This document shows positions 7,627 to 15,201 of a stretch of 64,000 nucleotides of DNA, piece after piece. The position numbers and the translations under genes were made by a program. The stretch comes from Planctomycetota bacterium. Its GTDB lineage: Bacteria > Planctomycetota > UBA1135. The notes below the pieces were generated by a model. It did not search any database and was not told the DNA's origin. It saw nothing but the letters and a program-made list of their open reading frames with translations. The stretch spans positions 1 to 64,000 of the forward strand of contig QQUA01000022.1 in the NCBI GenBank assembly GCA_008501825.1. Reading direction: 5' to 3'. How positions within the stretch are numbered: position 1 is the stretch's first letter; every line of letters starts with the position of its first letter.

Positions 7627-8477
7627 CAGAAACCGGCTTCAGGTACGGCGATGGGTTGATTCCGGCTGTCGAAAAGTTTCAAGATCGGCTGGTCCAAAAC
7701 CACCCGACGAAGGCCGAGCAAGTCCGGATAGCGGCGCAGGGTGGTCACCAGGCGGGCGATTTTTTGTTCCAGGGAAGGAGCGAATGGATCTTGGGCCGCC
7801 TCCGACCTCCCCCACCAGATTTCGGTGCCGTCTTCCAACACCAAACAGAAAGGCGGCGGCACCCCCGGGCTGTTGGCGGGATAACCCGGTTGGCGTTCCA
7901 GGCGGCGAATCGGCAAGCCGCTTTTGCGCCGCAGGGCGTAGGCTTCCACCGCCACCTCGAGGGCTTCCTGCAACAGAGGGCTGGCCACCTGCCGGCCGGC
8001 TTCGGGAAGCTGGTCCCCGGGATCCAGGGGTACCAGCAAAATCGTGTCTGCTAGAGCCGCCGGCAAGCCAGGCGGCAGAACCGTGCCGTCGGCGGCCAGA
8101 ACCGGGCCGCGATGCCCTTGCACCGAAATCTGGATCAAGGGGGATCGGGGGCGATAACGCAGCTTCAGGCCCTCGGGCAGTTGCAAAGACACTTGGATCG
8201 ACTCCGGTTGAATCCAGGAAACCGAGGCCAACAGCTCCCGCGCCACCTCAAGGGCCTTGGGGTCGAGCAGCGAAAGATCCGGCGCCTGTTCCAGGCGGGC
8301 CAGGAGTTCCTCCTTCCACGCCTGCGGCAACAACTCCGGATATCGGTCGATGCGATAGTGCTGCAGGCTCCGATCCCGAGCGGCGGCCTCCAAGCCCGGT
8401 TCCCGGCCCACCCAGTAGGCCCAAACCATGACCAGGACGGCTCCGAGCAGGACGCCGGGTAGCAGCAACTTTTGCAT
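7626..8477 (-). CDS. Single-pass membrane protein, FtsQ/DivIB-like architecture
   Basis: 283 residues: a transmembrane helix at about 4-24 (LLPGVLLGAVLVMVWAYWVG) followed by an extracytoplasmic domain. Around residues 80-140 the order 'helix, SWIQPESIQVSLQLPEGLKLRYRPRSPL, GPVLAADGTVLPPG' resembles FtsQ/DivIB, where a POTRA domain leads into a beta domain with a 'v-d-dG-v' turn. That is similarity of layout, not a firm family match; the usual dcw neighbours (ftsA, ftsZ, mur genes) are absent. Coupled by a 1-base overlap to the membrane protein downstream. It could equally be an unrelated bitopic envelope protein. Confidence 0.45.
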   Translation of the reverse strand: MQKLLLPGVLLGAVLVMVWAYWVGREPGLEAAARDRSLQHYRIDRYPELLPQAWKEELLARLEQAPDLSLLDPKALEVARELLASVSWIQPESIQVSLQLPEGLKLRYRPRSPLIQISVQGHRGPVLAADGTVLPPGLPAALADTILLVPLDPGDQLPEAGRQVASPLLQEALEVAVEAYALRRKSGLPIRRLERQPGYPANSPGVPPPFCLVLEDGTEIWWGRSEAAQDPFAPSLEQKIARLVTTLRRYPDLLGLRRVVLDQPILKLFDSRNQPIAVPEAGF

Positions 8478-8530
8478 CTGCCTTGTTCTAACTTGACCGG
8501 CCCTCCGGTGCTACCCAACATAAGCGGCGC

Positions 8531-10525
8531 ATGCCGCTCACCAGTCCCAGGGAATTCAAGGGCTTCACCTTGGCCCCCTTCCAACGCCAGGCCGCCGAGG
8601 CCCTGGACAGCGGCCACAACGTGCTGCTCGCCGCTCCCACCGGGGCGGGCAAGACTTTGGTGGCCGAATATGCCATCCACCTGGCTCTGCAAAGGGGGCG
8701 TCGCTCCCTCTACACCGCGCCGATCAAGGCCCTTTCCAACCAGAAGTTTCGCGACTTTCGCCAGGATGAAGCCATTGGCGACGCCGGCTTAATGACCGGG
8801 GACATCACCGTTCGGCCGGAGGCCCGGGTCATGGTGATGACCACCGAGATCCTGCGGAACACCTTGTTCGAAGATCCCGCCAAGCTTCAAGACGTCGGCG
8901 TGGTGGTCTTCGACGAGGTCCATTACATGGACGATCCTGAACGGGGTTCCGTTTGGGAAGAAACCCTGCTGTTTCTGCCGCCGGAAATCGTGGTCGTCGC
9001 TTTGTCGGCCACGATCGCCAATTTGGGGCAACTGGCGGCCTGGCTGGAGCGAGCCCGCAAGCGACCGATCCACGTCATTGAGGAAAGAAAGCGCCCGGTC
9101 CCGCTGAAACACTTCCTTTATCACCCCCACGCCGGCATCTTTCCGCCGGCCCGCTTGAAGCAGATCCGCACCAGTTTCGCCAAACGCAAGAAAGACCGAA
9201 ACCTGAAAAAGCGGGACGACCGCCCTTTGCTGGACGAATTGATCCAGCGCAAGCAGACCCCCATCTTGTATTTCTGTTTTTCCCGCCGCCTCTGCGAGCG
9301 CAAAGCCGAAGGCACGCGAAGACGGGATTTATTGACCGAAAAGGAACGGGAAAAGGTCGAACAGATTTGGGAACAGGCCCGCCAGGAATTCGGTTTCGAA
9401 AACGGCGGCAGGATGGAGCCTTTGCGGCAAATGGTGCGGCGCGGCGTTGCTTGCCACCACGCCGGCATGCTTCCTTTGCAAAAGGAATTGGTCGAACGGC
9501 TGTTTACCGCCGGCTTGTTGAAGTTGTTGTTTACTACCGAGACTTTCGCCTTGGGCATCAACATGCCGGCTCGTTCGGTGATTTTCGATTCCCTGATGAA
9601 GTTCGACGGCATCGACTTCGACTACATGCGCACCCGGGATTATTTGCAAATGGCCGGTCGCGCCGGACGCCTTGGGATGGACCGGGAAGGTTTGGTGTAT
9701 TCGGTACTGGAACCGGACGACGTCTTGGAAGCGCCGATCCACCGCATTCAGACCGGAAAGGTGGAACCGATCCTTTCCCGCTTCGATCTGGACTATGCGA
9801 CTTTAGTGCACCTGCACGGCGCCACCGGCGATGAAGGAGCCGCGGAAGCCTGGGAGCGGAGTTTTGCCGCCTTCCAAGCCCGCGAACATTCCAAAAAACG
9901 GGAAGAACAAAACCGGCGCCAGGTTCGAAGTTTGCTGGCCAAGCGGTTCGCCTTCCTGGAACTCATGGGTTACATCAGCGGCGAACGCGAAATCCTGGCG
10001 CGAGGCAAAACCTGCCTCGGTCTGTACGGCTATGAGATCCACTTCACCGAGCTCCTTTATGAAGGCCTGTTCGAAGATTTGGATCCGGCCGAACTTTGCG
10101 GCATGGTGACCGCGGTGTTGTACGAAAGCCGGAGACGGGAAGACTTCCCGAAATACACGCTTCGAAGTTTCCGGCCCATGATGCGCAAAGCGGAGCGGGT
10201 GGTCGAATACGCCATGGATCGGGAAGTGGATCAGGGGCTGGCTTGCAGCTTGAAGAAAATGGATTGGGCGATGACTCCGGCCATTACCGCCTATGCCCGG
10301 GGCAAGGACTTCTCCACCTTGGGCAAATACACCAGTGCCGCTCCCGGTGACTTCGTCCGCACCGCTCGCATGACGGTGCAATATCTGCGCCACCTGCGAA
10401 AGGTCGCCGGCAATGCCGACCCGCGTTTGGTGGCTTTGTGCGATCAAGCCATCGACTGCATCTACCGGGGACCGGTGGACGTCCGCAGCGAACTGGGCTT
10501 GCGCCAGGATGAAAACCCTGAATAA
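8531..10525 (+). CDS. Ski2-like DEAD/DEAH-box RNA helicase
   Basis: 664 residues. Superfamily 2 motifs in order: Walker A APTGAGKT (35-42), TAPIKALSNQKF, DEVH (128-131), LSATIANL, then in the second RecA domain HHAGMLPLQKELVERLF, LFTTETFALGINMPARSVIF and QMAGRAGRLGMDREG. The LSNQKFRDF and HHAGMLP signatures are typical of the Ski2/Mtr4/HelY group, and the C-terminal ~180 residues are the helical DSHCT-type region. Such enzymes unwind structured RNA for degradation or ribosome work. An insertion of charged residues (KKDRNLKKRDD) sits between the RecA domains. The start at 8531 is the first ATG of the frame; the divergent FtsQ-like gene starts 53 bp away. Confidence 0.88.
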   Translation: MPLTSPREFKGFTLAPFQRQAAEALDSGHNVLLAAPTGAGKTLVAEYAIHLALQRGRRSLYTAPIKALSNQKFRDFRQDEAIGDAGLMTGDITVRPEARVMVMTTEILRNTLFEDPAKLQDVGVVVFDEVHYMDDPERGSVWEETLLFLPPEIVVVALSATIANLGQLAAWLERARKRPIHVIEERKRPVPLKHFLYHPHAGIFPPARLKQIRTSFAKRKKDRNLKKRDDRPLLDELIQRKQTPILYFCFSRRLCERKAEGTRRRDLLTEKEREKVEQIWEQARQEFGFENGGRMEPLRQMVRRGVACHHAGMLPLQKELVERLFTAGLLKLLFTTETFALGINMPARSVIFDSLMKFDGIDFDYMRTRDYLQMAGRAGRLGMDREGLVYSVLEPDDVLEAPIHRIQTGKVEPILSRFDLDYATLVHLHGATGDEGAAEAWERSFAAFQAREHSKKREEQNRRQVRSLLAKRFAFLELMGYISGEREILARGKTCLGLYGYEIHFTELLYEGLFEDLDPAELCGMVTAVLYESRRREDFPKYTLRSFRPMMRKAERVVEYAMDREVDQGLACSLKKMDWAMTPAITAYARGKDFSTLGKYTSAAPGDFVRTARMTVQYLRHLRKVAGNADPRLVALCDQAIDCIYRGPVDVRSELGLRQDENPE

Positions 10526-10581
10526 GCGCAAAATGCCGGTCACAGTTGGGTAGCCCGGCCGAATTCCATTGAAACTCAGCC

Positions 10582-11199
10582 ATGTCGGCGAAGGATCCCA
10601 TGAAGGCGCAACTTCAAGTAGGCGATGCTGCTCCGCAATTCTTTTTGCCCCGAGCAGGAGGCGGTGATTTTCATTTCCGGGAAATGATCGGCCGGCGCTG
10701 GTTGCTTTCCTTTCACCGCTACGCGACCTGACCGACTTGCCAGTTGACCACGCGGCGGTTCGCCGCGGCCCATCAAAGTTTTGTCGATCGGGACCTGAGT
10801 CTGGTTCGCATTTTTCACTCGCCGGCGGAGGCCTTGCAGGTCTACGCCGAAGGGGAGCAAGCCGTTCCCTTTCCGGTCCTGGCCGACCCGGAACGAAAAG
10901 TCTATGGCGATTATGGTTTGGGCCAGCGCAAGCAGAAAAAGGGATTGTGGAAACCCAGGGCCTTAGGGCGGTCCCTGGGAGCGATTCGCAAAGGATGGCT
11001 TCCCAATTGGAGAGATACTTTCCGGGACGGCGTGGGCGGAGTGCCCGGAGATTTTCTCATCGCAGAGGATGGTCGCTTGCAAGCCATCCACCTCGGGGCG
11101 GATTTCACCGATTCGCTGCAACCGGACGCCATCCACCACTGGTTGGATCAATGGCCGCCGGAATCGGTTTTGGGACCGGTTGCCGATCCGTCCACTTAA
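10582..11199 (+). CDS. Peroxiredoxin-like selenoprotein (in-frame TGA at 10729-10731)
   Basis: A 205-residue frame if the TGA at 10729-10731 is read as selenocysteine (residue 50). The N-terminal part (LQVGDAAPQFFLPRAGGGDFHF ... RRWLLSFHRYAT) is a standard AhpC/TSA opening. Then comes U-P-T-C, where the Prx-like family has C-P-x-C, followed by QLTTRRFAA, VRIFHSPAEAL, PFPVLADPERKVYGDYGL and GVPGDFLIAEDGRL. The two halves join perfectly in one frame, and a strong SECIS-like hairpin lies at the right distance after the TGA. Sec-containing Prx-like proteins are known in other bacteria. Expected role: cytosolic thiol-dependent peroxide reduction. Start 10582 is chosen over the in-frame ATG at 10600 without strong evidence. 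Conceptual translation that stops at TGA would lose the active site. Confidence 0.88.
10751..10767 (+). other. SECIS-like hairpin of the peroxiredoxin-like selenoprotein
   Basis: A perfect 6-bp GC stem CGCGGC (10751-10756) / GCCGCG (10762-10767) closes a GGUUC loop (10757-10761). The stem begins 19 nt and the loop 25 nt after the end of the UGA codon. Bacterial SECIS elements have a small apical loop with a G in its first two positions 16-37 nt after UGA, and the E. coli fdhF loop has the same GGU. It lies inside the coding sequence, as bacterial SECIS elements do. Confidence 0.8.
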
Positions 11200-11227
11200 A
11201 CCTAGGGCTCTGCTTTAAGGTGAAGCT

Positions 11228-12049
11228 ATGGTTCTCCCGCTCGCCCTCCTCGGCGCTTTGTTGCTGTCATTTCCAGGCCACGATCCCCTGGATCTGGAAA
11301 CCGGGCCCAAACCGGTCCAATTTCGTACCGCCGACGGCATTTTGCTCCACGCCTGGTATGTCCATAGTGGAGCTCACCAGGAGCAGGAGGATAAAAGCAA
11401 GGTTCCGGTGGTGATTGCCTTGCACATGTTCCGGCACACCAAAGAAAGCTGGCAACCCTTGATCGATCCTTTCCGCCGCCAAGGAATCGCTCTTTTGTTG
11501 GTGGACATGCGCGGCCACGGTGAAAGCAAAACTGGCCCGAAAGGCGAAGATTTGACCGCCAAGGTGGAAAAACGGGATCGCCAATTCTTCCTCGACATGC
11601 ACCAAGATGCCGCCGCCGCCGTCGCTTGGTTGCGGAAACAAGGGCATCGCAAACAACACATCGGCCTCCTGGGCGCCAGCGTCGGCTGTTCGGTAGCGAT
11701 CGACGCCTGTCGCCGGGATCCCGAACTTCAAGTGACCGCGGTTTTGACCCCAGGAAGCCAATACTTGGGCGTTCCGACTCTGGAGCATCTCAAGAACTGG
11801 GGCACCCGTTCTCTATTGGTGGTCAGCAGCCGGGAAGAAGCCAGGGCCGGCGCCGAACCGATCCTGAAGTTATTTGAAAAGCAAAAGGAGCATCAGGTTG
11901 AATCCTGGTTTTTTGAACAAAAACAGATTCACGGAACCCGCATGTTCGGCAAGGTCGAAGCCGTGGAAGATCGGCTGGCCACCTGGTTCGCCGCCAAATT
12001 GAACCGGAGCCTCGAGCCCAGCGAAGCGCCGGCTGGCGACCATGAATGA
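11228..12049 (+). CDS. Secreted or membrane-anchored alpha/beta hydrolase (dienelactone-hydrolase-like)
   Basis: 273 residues with a hydrophobic N-terminus (VLPLALLGALLLSFPGHD) that looks like a signal peptide. The alpha/beta-hydrolase core runs from PVVIALHMFRHTKESW through LLLVDMRGHGESK to the nucleophile elbow GASVGCS; the end region with KQIHGTRMF supplies the likely catalytic His. The substrate cannot be told; the family includes esterases and dienelactone hydrolases. The last 8 bases overlap the start of the amino-acid permease gene, so the two are co-transcribed. Confidence 0.75.
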   Translation: MVLPLALLGALLLSFPGHDPLDLETGPKPVQFRTADGILLHAWYVHSGAHQEQEDKSKVPVVIALHMFRHTKESWQPLIDPFRRQGIALLLVDMRGHGESKTGPKGEDLTAKVEKRDRQFFLDMHQDAAAAVAWLRKQGHRKQHIGLLGASVGCSVAIDACRRDPELQVTAVLTPGSQYLGVPTLEHLKNWGTRSLLVVSSREEARAGAEPILKLFEKQKEHQVESWFFEQKQIHGTRMFGKVEAVEDRLATWFAAKLNRSLEPSEAPAGDHE

Positions 12050-13385
12050 TTCGGGGCCGAAGCGCCAACTCGGCTGGATTCACGGCACCGGATTGGTGGT
12101 CGGCGCCATCATCGGGGTCGGCATATTCATTACACCGTCTTCAGTAGCCGCCATCGCAGGTTCGGCCGGTTCCAGTTTGGCCCTTTGGGCCCTGGGTGGT
12201 TTCATTGCGATTTGCGGAGCGCTTTCTCTCGCTGAAGTAGGCGCTCGTTTCCCTCACTCCGGAGGGCAGATCATGGCATTGAAAACCATGCTTGGCCCCA
12301 TGCCCAGTTTTTTATATGGCTGGAGTTTGTTGTGGGCGATCCAAACCGGAGTTTTGGTCATCATCGCCTTTTTTGCCGCCGACAATTTGGCCGTAGCTCT
12401 TTTGGGTTCTCCTTGGGCCAATTCCACGCTCAGCAAATCCGTGGCCAGTCTATTGATCCTCTCCCTGGCGATGGCCAACTTGCGCGGCGCCTTGCACGGA
12501 GCTTGGATCCAAAGTTTGACTTCAGCGGCCAAGCTGATCATTTTGGCCGGTTTGGTGTTGATGGGGCTTTATGCCTTCGGCTTTGAAACGGAGACCTTGA
12601 CCGCACCCCGGATTCAGGAGACTGGCACTCAAGCACCTTGGATGGCCGGCTTGGCGGCAGTGTTGTTTTCTTACGGCGGCTTTCATCAAATCACCTGGGT
12701 GGCCGGGGAAATGAAACAACCGCAAAAAACCGTGCCACGTTCGATCTTGTTCGGCATCGCCATTGTGCTGATTGCTTATTTGAGTTCCAACTTGGCCTAC
12801 TTCGCCTTGCTGCCTTTCGACCACGTGGTCCAGTCCCAAACCCTGGCTGCCGACGCCACCGCCACCTTGTTTCCCGATTGGGCCGGCCGGGCCACGGCTG
12901 CCGCCCTATGTGTGTCGGCCTACGGTATTGCCAACGCCAGCTTGTTTACCACTCCCCGGGTTTACTACGCCTTGGCCCGGCAAAAATTATTTTTCGGAAC
13001 TTTCGCTCGCTTGCACGGGCCCACTGGAGTTCCCCGACCGGCAATTCTGCTGCAAACCGCTTTGGCCTTGGCTCTGCTTTGGCTGGCGGGACCCGACCGC
13101 ATGGATCAACTGGTCAACGGCGTAGTTTTCGTCGATTGGACTTTCCATATCCTGACCTGCGCCGGTTTGTTGTACTGGCGCAGCCGTCATCAGGAAATCG
13201 ATGCGGGATACCGGGCTCCTTGGATGCCGCTTCCGCCGCTTTTGTTCATCCTCGGCAGCGGACTGGCTCTAGGAGCCACCTTTTGGAATCCGGCGGTAAG
13301 GCAAAGCAGTTTGCTGGGTTTGGGAATCTTGCTGAGCGGCGTGCTCTTTTATGGCCTGTTCTTCCGCCGCCGAGCTTCGGCCTAA
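12042..13385 (+). CDS. APC-family amino acid permease
   Basis: 447 residues, about 12 hydrophobic helices. The N-terminal GTGLVVGAIIGVGIFITPSS is the Gly-rich helix-1 signature of the APC/LAT superfamily that binds the amino-acid backbone; GGQIMALKTMLG, SYGGFHQITWVAGEMKQPQKTVPRSI and YGIANASLFTTPRVYYALARQ are further family segments. It takes up amino acids with protons or by exchange; the substrate is not visible. It is convergent with, and overlaps by 4 bp, the end of the aminophenol/kynurenine-type gene run, so aromatic amino-acid uptake is a reasonable but unproven guess. Confidence 0.88.
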   Translation: MNDSGPKRQLGWIHGTGLVVGAIIGVGIFITPSSVAAIAGSAGSSLALWALGGFIAICGALSLAEVGARFPHSGGQIMALKTMLGPMPSFLYGWSLLWAIQTGVLVIIAFFAADNLAVALLGSPWANSTLSKSVASLLILSLAMANLRGALHGAWIQSLTSAAKLIILAGLVLMGLYAFGFETETLTAPRIQETGTQAPWMAGLAAVLFSYGGFHQITWVAGEMKQPQKTVPRSILFGIAIVLIAYLSSNLAYFALLPFDHVVQSQTLAADATATLFPDWAGRATAAALCVSAYGIANASLFTTPRVYYALARQKLFFGTFARLHGPTGVPRPAILLQTALALALLWLAGPDRMDQLVNGVVFVDWTFHILTCAGLLYWRSRHQEIDAGYRAPWMPLPPLLFILGSGLALGATFWNPAVRQSSLLGLGILLSGVLFYGLFFRRRASA

Positions 13386-14131
13386 GCCTCCGGCTTGCGC
13401 AACAAATAAAGCCCGAAGCCCAAGGTTTTCAAACCCCAAAGTTGATAAGCGCGGCGCCAACTCAAGATATGGCGGCGAAAGGGAGCCGCTTGCGGATCGT
13501 CCGGGTGATCCTCGGCCCATTGCAGTACCCGCCGCTGATAAGTCTCTTCATACCGCCGCCATTCCGGTTCGGATGTGGGCCGGCCGCTCAAGACCTCAAA
13601 ACCGGCACGCCGGGCGGTTTCGGCGGTTTCTTCGAAAGTCTTCAACTCTTCCTTTTGCATCCCAAGAAAGGTCAAATATTCCTCGGCGGGATTTTGCTTC
13701 CAGTATCCTTCGCCGATCAGCGCCCAACCACCGGGCTTCAGCTTGGAATGAAAAACTTGCAAGCTGGCTTCAAAGCCCCCAAGAGCATGGCTGGCCCCCA
13801 GGCAAAGTGCCAAAGCAAACTCAGCTTCCGGCCATTCGCCGGGATCGGCCGCTTCAATCCTAAACTCCAACCGCTTCTCCAACGATCTTTGCCGAGCTTG
13901 TTCCTCGGCATGGGCGACTGCCCGGCGGTGGAGATCCACGCCCAATCCACGGCAACCGCAACGTTCTGCCAGAAAAAGAAGGGCGGCTCCTTTGCCGCAA
14001 CCCACGTCCAACACCTGATCGCTGGCCCCCAAAGATAAGGAAGCCAAGGACTCTTCCAGGGCGCCGGCTTCGATCGGATTCCAATAAAGCCAATCGCCGT
14101 GGCCGATCCAACTGAGCTTTGCGCGATCCAT
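13382..14131 (-). CDS. SAM-dependent methyltransferase (class I)
   Basis: 249 residues. Motif I is VLDVGCGKGAALLFLAE (about 40-55), followed by GLGVDLHRRAVAHAEEQA and the motif IV-like FALALCLGASHALGGFEA, then LKPGGWALIGEGYW. The family is the small-molecule type (UbiE/SmtA-like); the substrate is unknown. It is the last gene of the tight minus-strand run that carries kynB and the amn-like genes, 12 bp after the VOC gene. An alternative is an independent gene carried along by the operon. Confidence 0.8.
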   Translation of the reverse strand: MDRAKLSWIGHGDWLYWNPIEAGALEESLASLSLGASDQVLDVGCGKGAALLFLAERCGCRGLGVDLHRRAVAHAEEQARQRSLEKRLEFRIEAADPGEWPEAEFALALCLGASHALGGFEASLQVFHSKLKPGGWALIGEGYWKQNPAEEYLTFLGMQKEELKTFEETAETARRAGFEVLSGRPTSEPEWRRYEETYQRRVLQWAEDHPDDPQAAPFRRHILSWRRAYQLWGLKTLGFGLYLLRKPEA

Positions 14132-14143
14132 GAAGGGAAGGTC

Positions 14144-14506
14144 TTAAGCTTGGCTTTCTCGTTGCACCAAGCCGATCGGATTTCCCTCCGGATCTTGAAT
14201 CAAGGCGAAATAGGCTTCTGGAGTTTTCAACGGTGGAATCCGAACCGCCCCACCGAGTTGTTCGACTTTTTTCACCGCCGCTTCCACGTCCTCCACCCCG
14301 ATGTATAGCACGATTTCCGCCTTGCCTTCCGGTTCGTGACGAATGCCGCCGGAAATTCCGCCGACTTGCTCTGAATCGATTCGACCATAGGCATGTCCAC
14401 CGGGATTCTGCCGCTCGATCCGCCATTGAAACAGGTTGGAGTAGAACTGTTCCAGAGCTTCGCCGTCACGGCCGGCGATTTCGAAATGAACCAGGGGATC
14501 GGACAT
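14144..14506 (-). CDS. VOC (glyoxalase/bleomycin resistance) superfamily protein
   Basis: 120 residues from the ATG at 14506 (MSDPLVHFEIAGRDGEALEQFY), a typical VOC opening; the frame extends upstream but that part overlaps kynB. It has the repeated beta-alpha-beta-beta-beta modules with SNLFQWRIERQNPGG, IVLYIGVEDVEAAVKKVEQLGG and FALIQDPEGNPIGLVQ. This subgroup (CylA/YycE-like) is widespread and mostly of unknown function. It starts 8 bp after the kynB stop. A metal-dependent isomerase, dioxygenase or binding role in the same pathway is possible. Confidence 0.8.
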   Translation of the reverse strand: MSDPLVHFEIAGRDGEALEQFYSNLFQWRIERQNPGGHAYGRIDSEQVGGISGGIRHEPEGKAEIVLYIGVEDVEAAVKKVEQLGGAVRIPPLKTPEAYFALIQDPEGNPIGLVQRESQA

Positions 14507-14514
14507 GAGGGACT

Positions 14515-15201
14515 TCAATCCTGTTGTAAGAGGACGGCCCGCACCGGAGAGGCGTCGGCACCGGCCAGTTTCAAGGGAAAGGCACACAAGGTATATAGAC
14601 CGGCGGGAACCGATTGCAAACATAGCCCTTCCAAGATCGCCATGTCGGCGGCGGCGATGGCCTGATGACTGCGAAGCTCCTGGTCCTCGAACGGGTCCAC
14701 CGAAGGCGTATCCAGGCCGACTAGGATCACTTCGGCTTGGTGGAAAAACTCCACCAATTGCGGCGAAAGGGCCCAGAAATCGGTGTTGTAATGTTTGGGG
14801 TCGGGAAAAGAATCGGTTTTCAACAAAACCCGAGGCGCGGCGACGGATTGATTCAAATGGTCGGGAGTCAGGCGACGTTGGGCAGGAGCTTCCCCGCCGG
14901 TTAAATCCATCACCTGGCAGGGGCCGTAGTAATAGTGCAAGGAGCGTTCGCCGATGCCCGCTCCGCCTTTTTGGTAATGGTTCGGCGCGTCAGCGTGGGC
15001 GCCAAGATGCACGGTGGAATGAATCGAGCTCAGTCCCAAGTGATCCCCGGTTTCCAAACTCATGCTGACCCGGCGTTGAAACGGCACGTCTCCAGGCCAA
15101 ACCGCCAACTCCGAGTCAATGCGCGGACTGATGTCGAGGATGTTCACCGTGGAGCCTTGGAACGAGTTTCCCCGCAACCTGGGATCCACCGCAGGATTCA
15201 A
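14515..15201 (-). CDS. kynB: Arylformamidase (kynurenine formamidase), cyclase family
   Basis: 228 residues. N-terminal ILDISPRIDSELAVWPGDVPFQR and the metal motif H65-L-G-A-H69-A-D71-A-P-N-H75 are those of KynB, which hydrolyses N-formyl-L-kynurenine to kynurenine and formate in tryptophan breakdown. Later segments KTDSFPDP, FFHQAEVILVGLDTPSVDPFED and the C-terminal CAFPLKLAGADASPVRAVLL also fit KynB. Its ATG overlaps the stop of the AmnA-RidA fusion gene (ATGA). The partner enzyme, tryptophan 2,3-dioxygenase, is in this window at 36143-36997. A related cyclase-family hydrolase acting on another amide is the main alternative. Confidence 0.88.
   Translation of the reverse strand: MNPAVDPRLRGNSFQGSTVNILDISPRIDSELAVWPGDVPFQRRVSMSLETGDHLGLSSIHSTVHLGAHADAPNHYQKGGAGIGERSLHYYYGPCQVMDLTGGEAPAQRRLTPDHLNQSVAAPRVLLKTDSFPDPKHYNTDFWALSPQLVEFFHQAEVILVGLDTPSVDPFEDQELRSHQAIAAADMAILEGLCLQSVPAGLYTLCAFPLKLAGADASPVRAVLLQQD

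Noticed and set aside
7028-8431. 467-residue plus-strand open frame
   Set aside because: It is antisense to two coupled minus-strand membrane-protein genes with clear hydrophobic helices; its own product is Arg/Pro-rich and featureless, as expected in GC-rich shadows.
10582-11199. Frameshifted or truncated pseudogene explanation
   Set aside because: Both halves are in one frame, all other family residues are intact, and the TGA sits on the catalytic Cys with a SECIS-like hairpin behind it.
12638-14038. 466-residue plus-strand open frame
   Set aside because: Runs out of frame through the APC permease and antisense to the methyltransferase; no family motifs.
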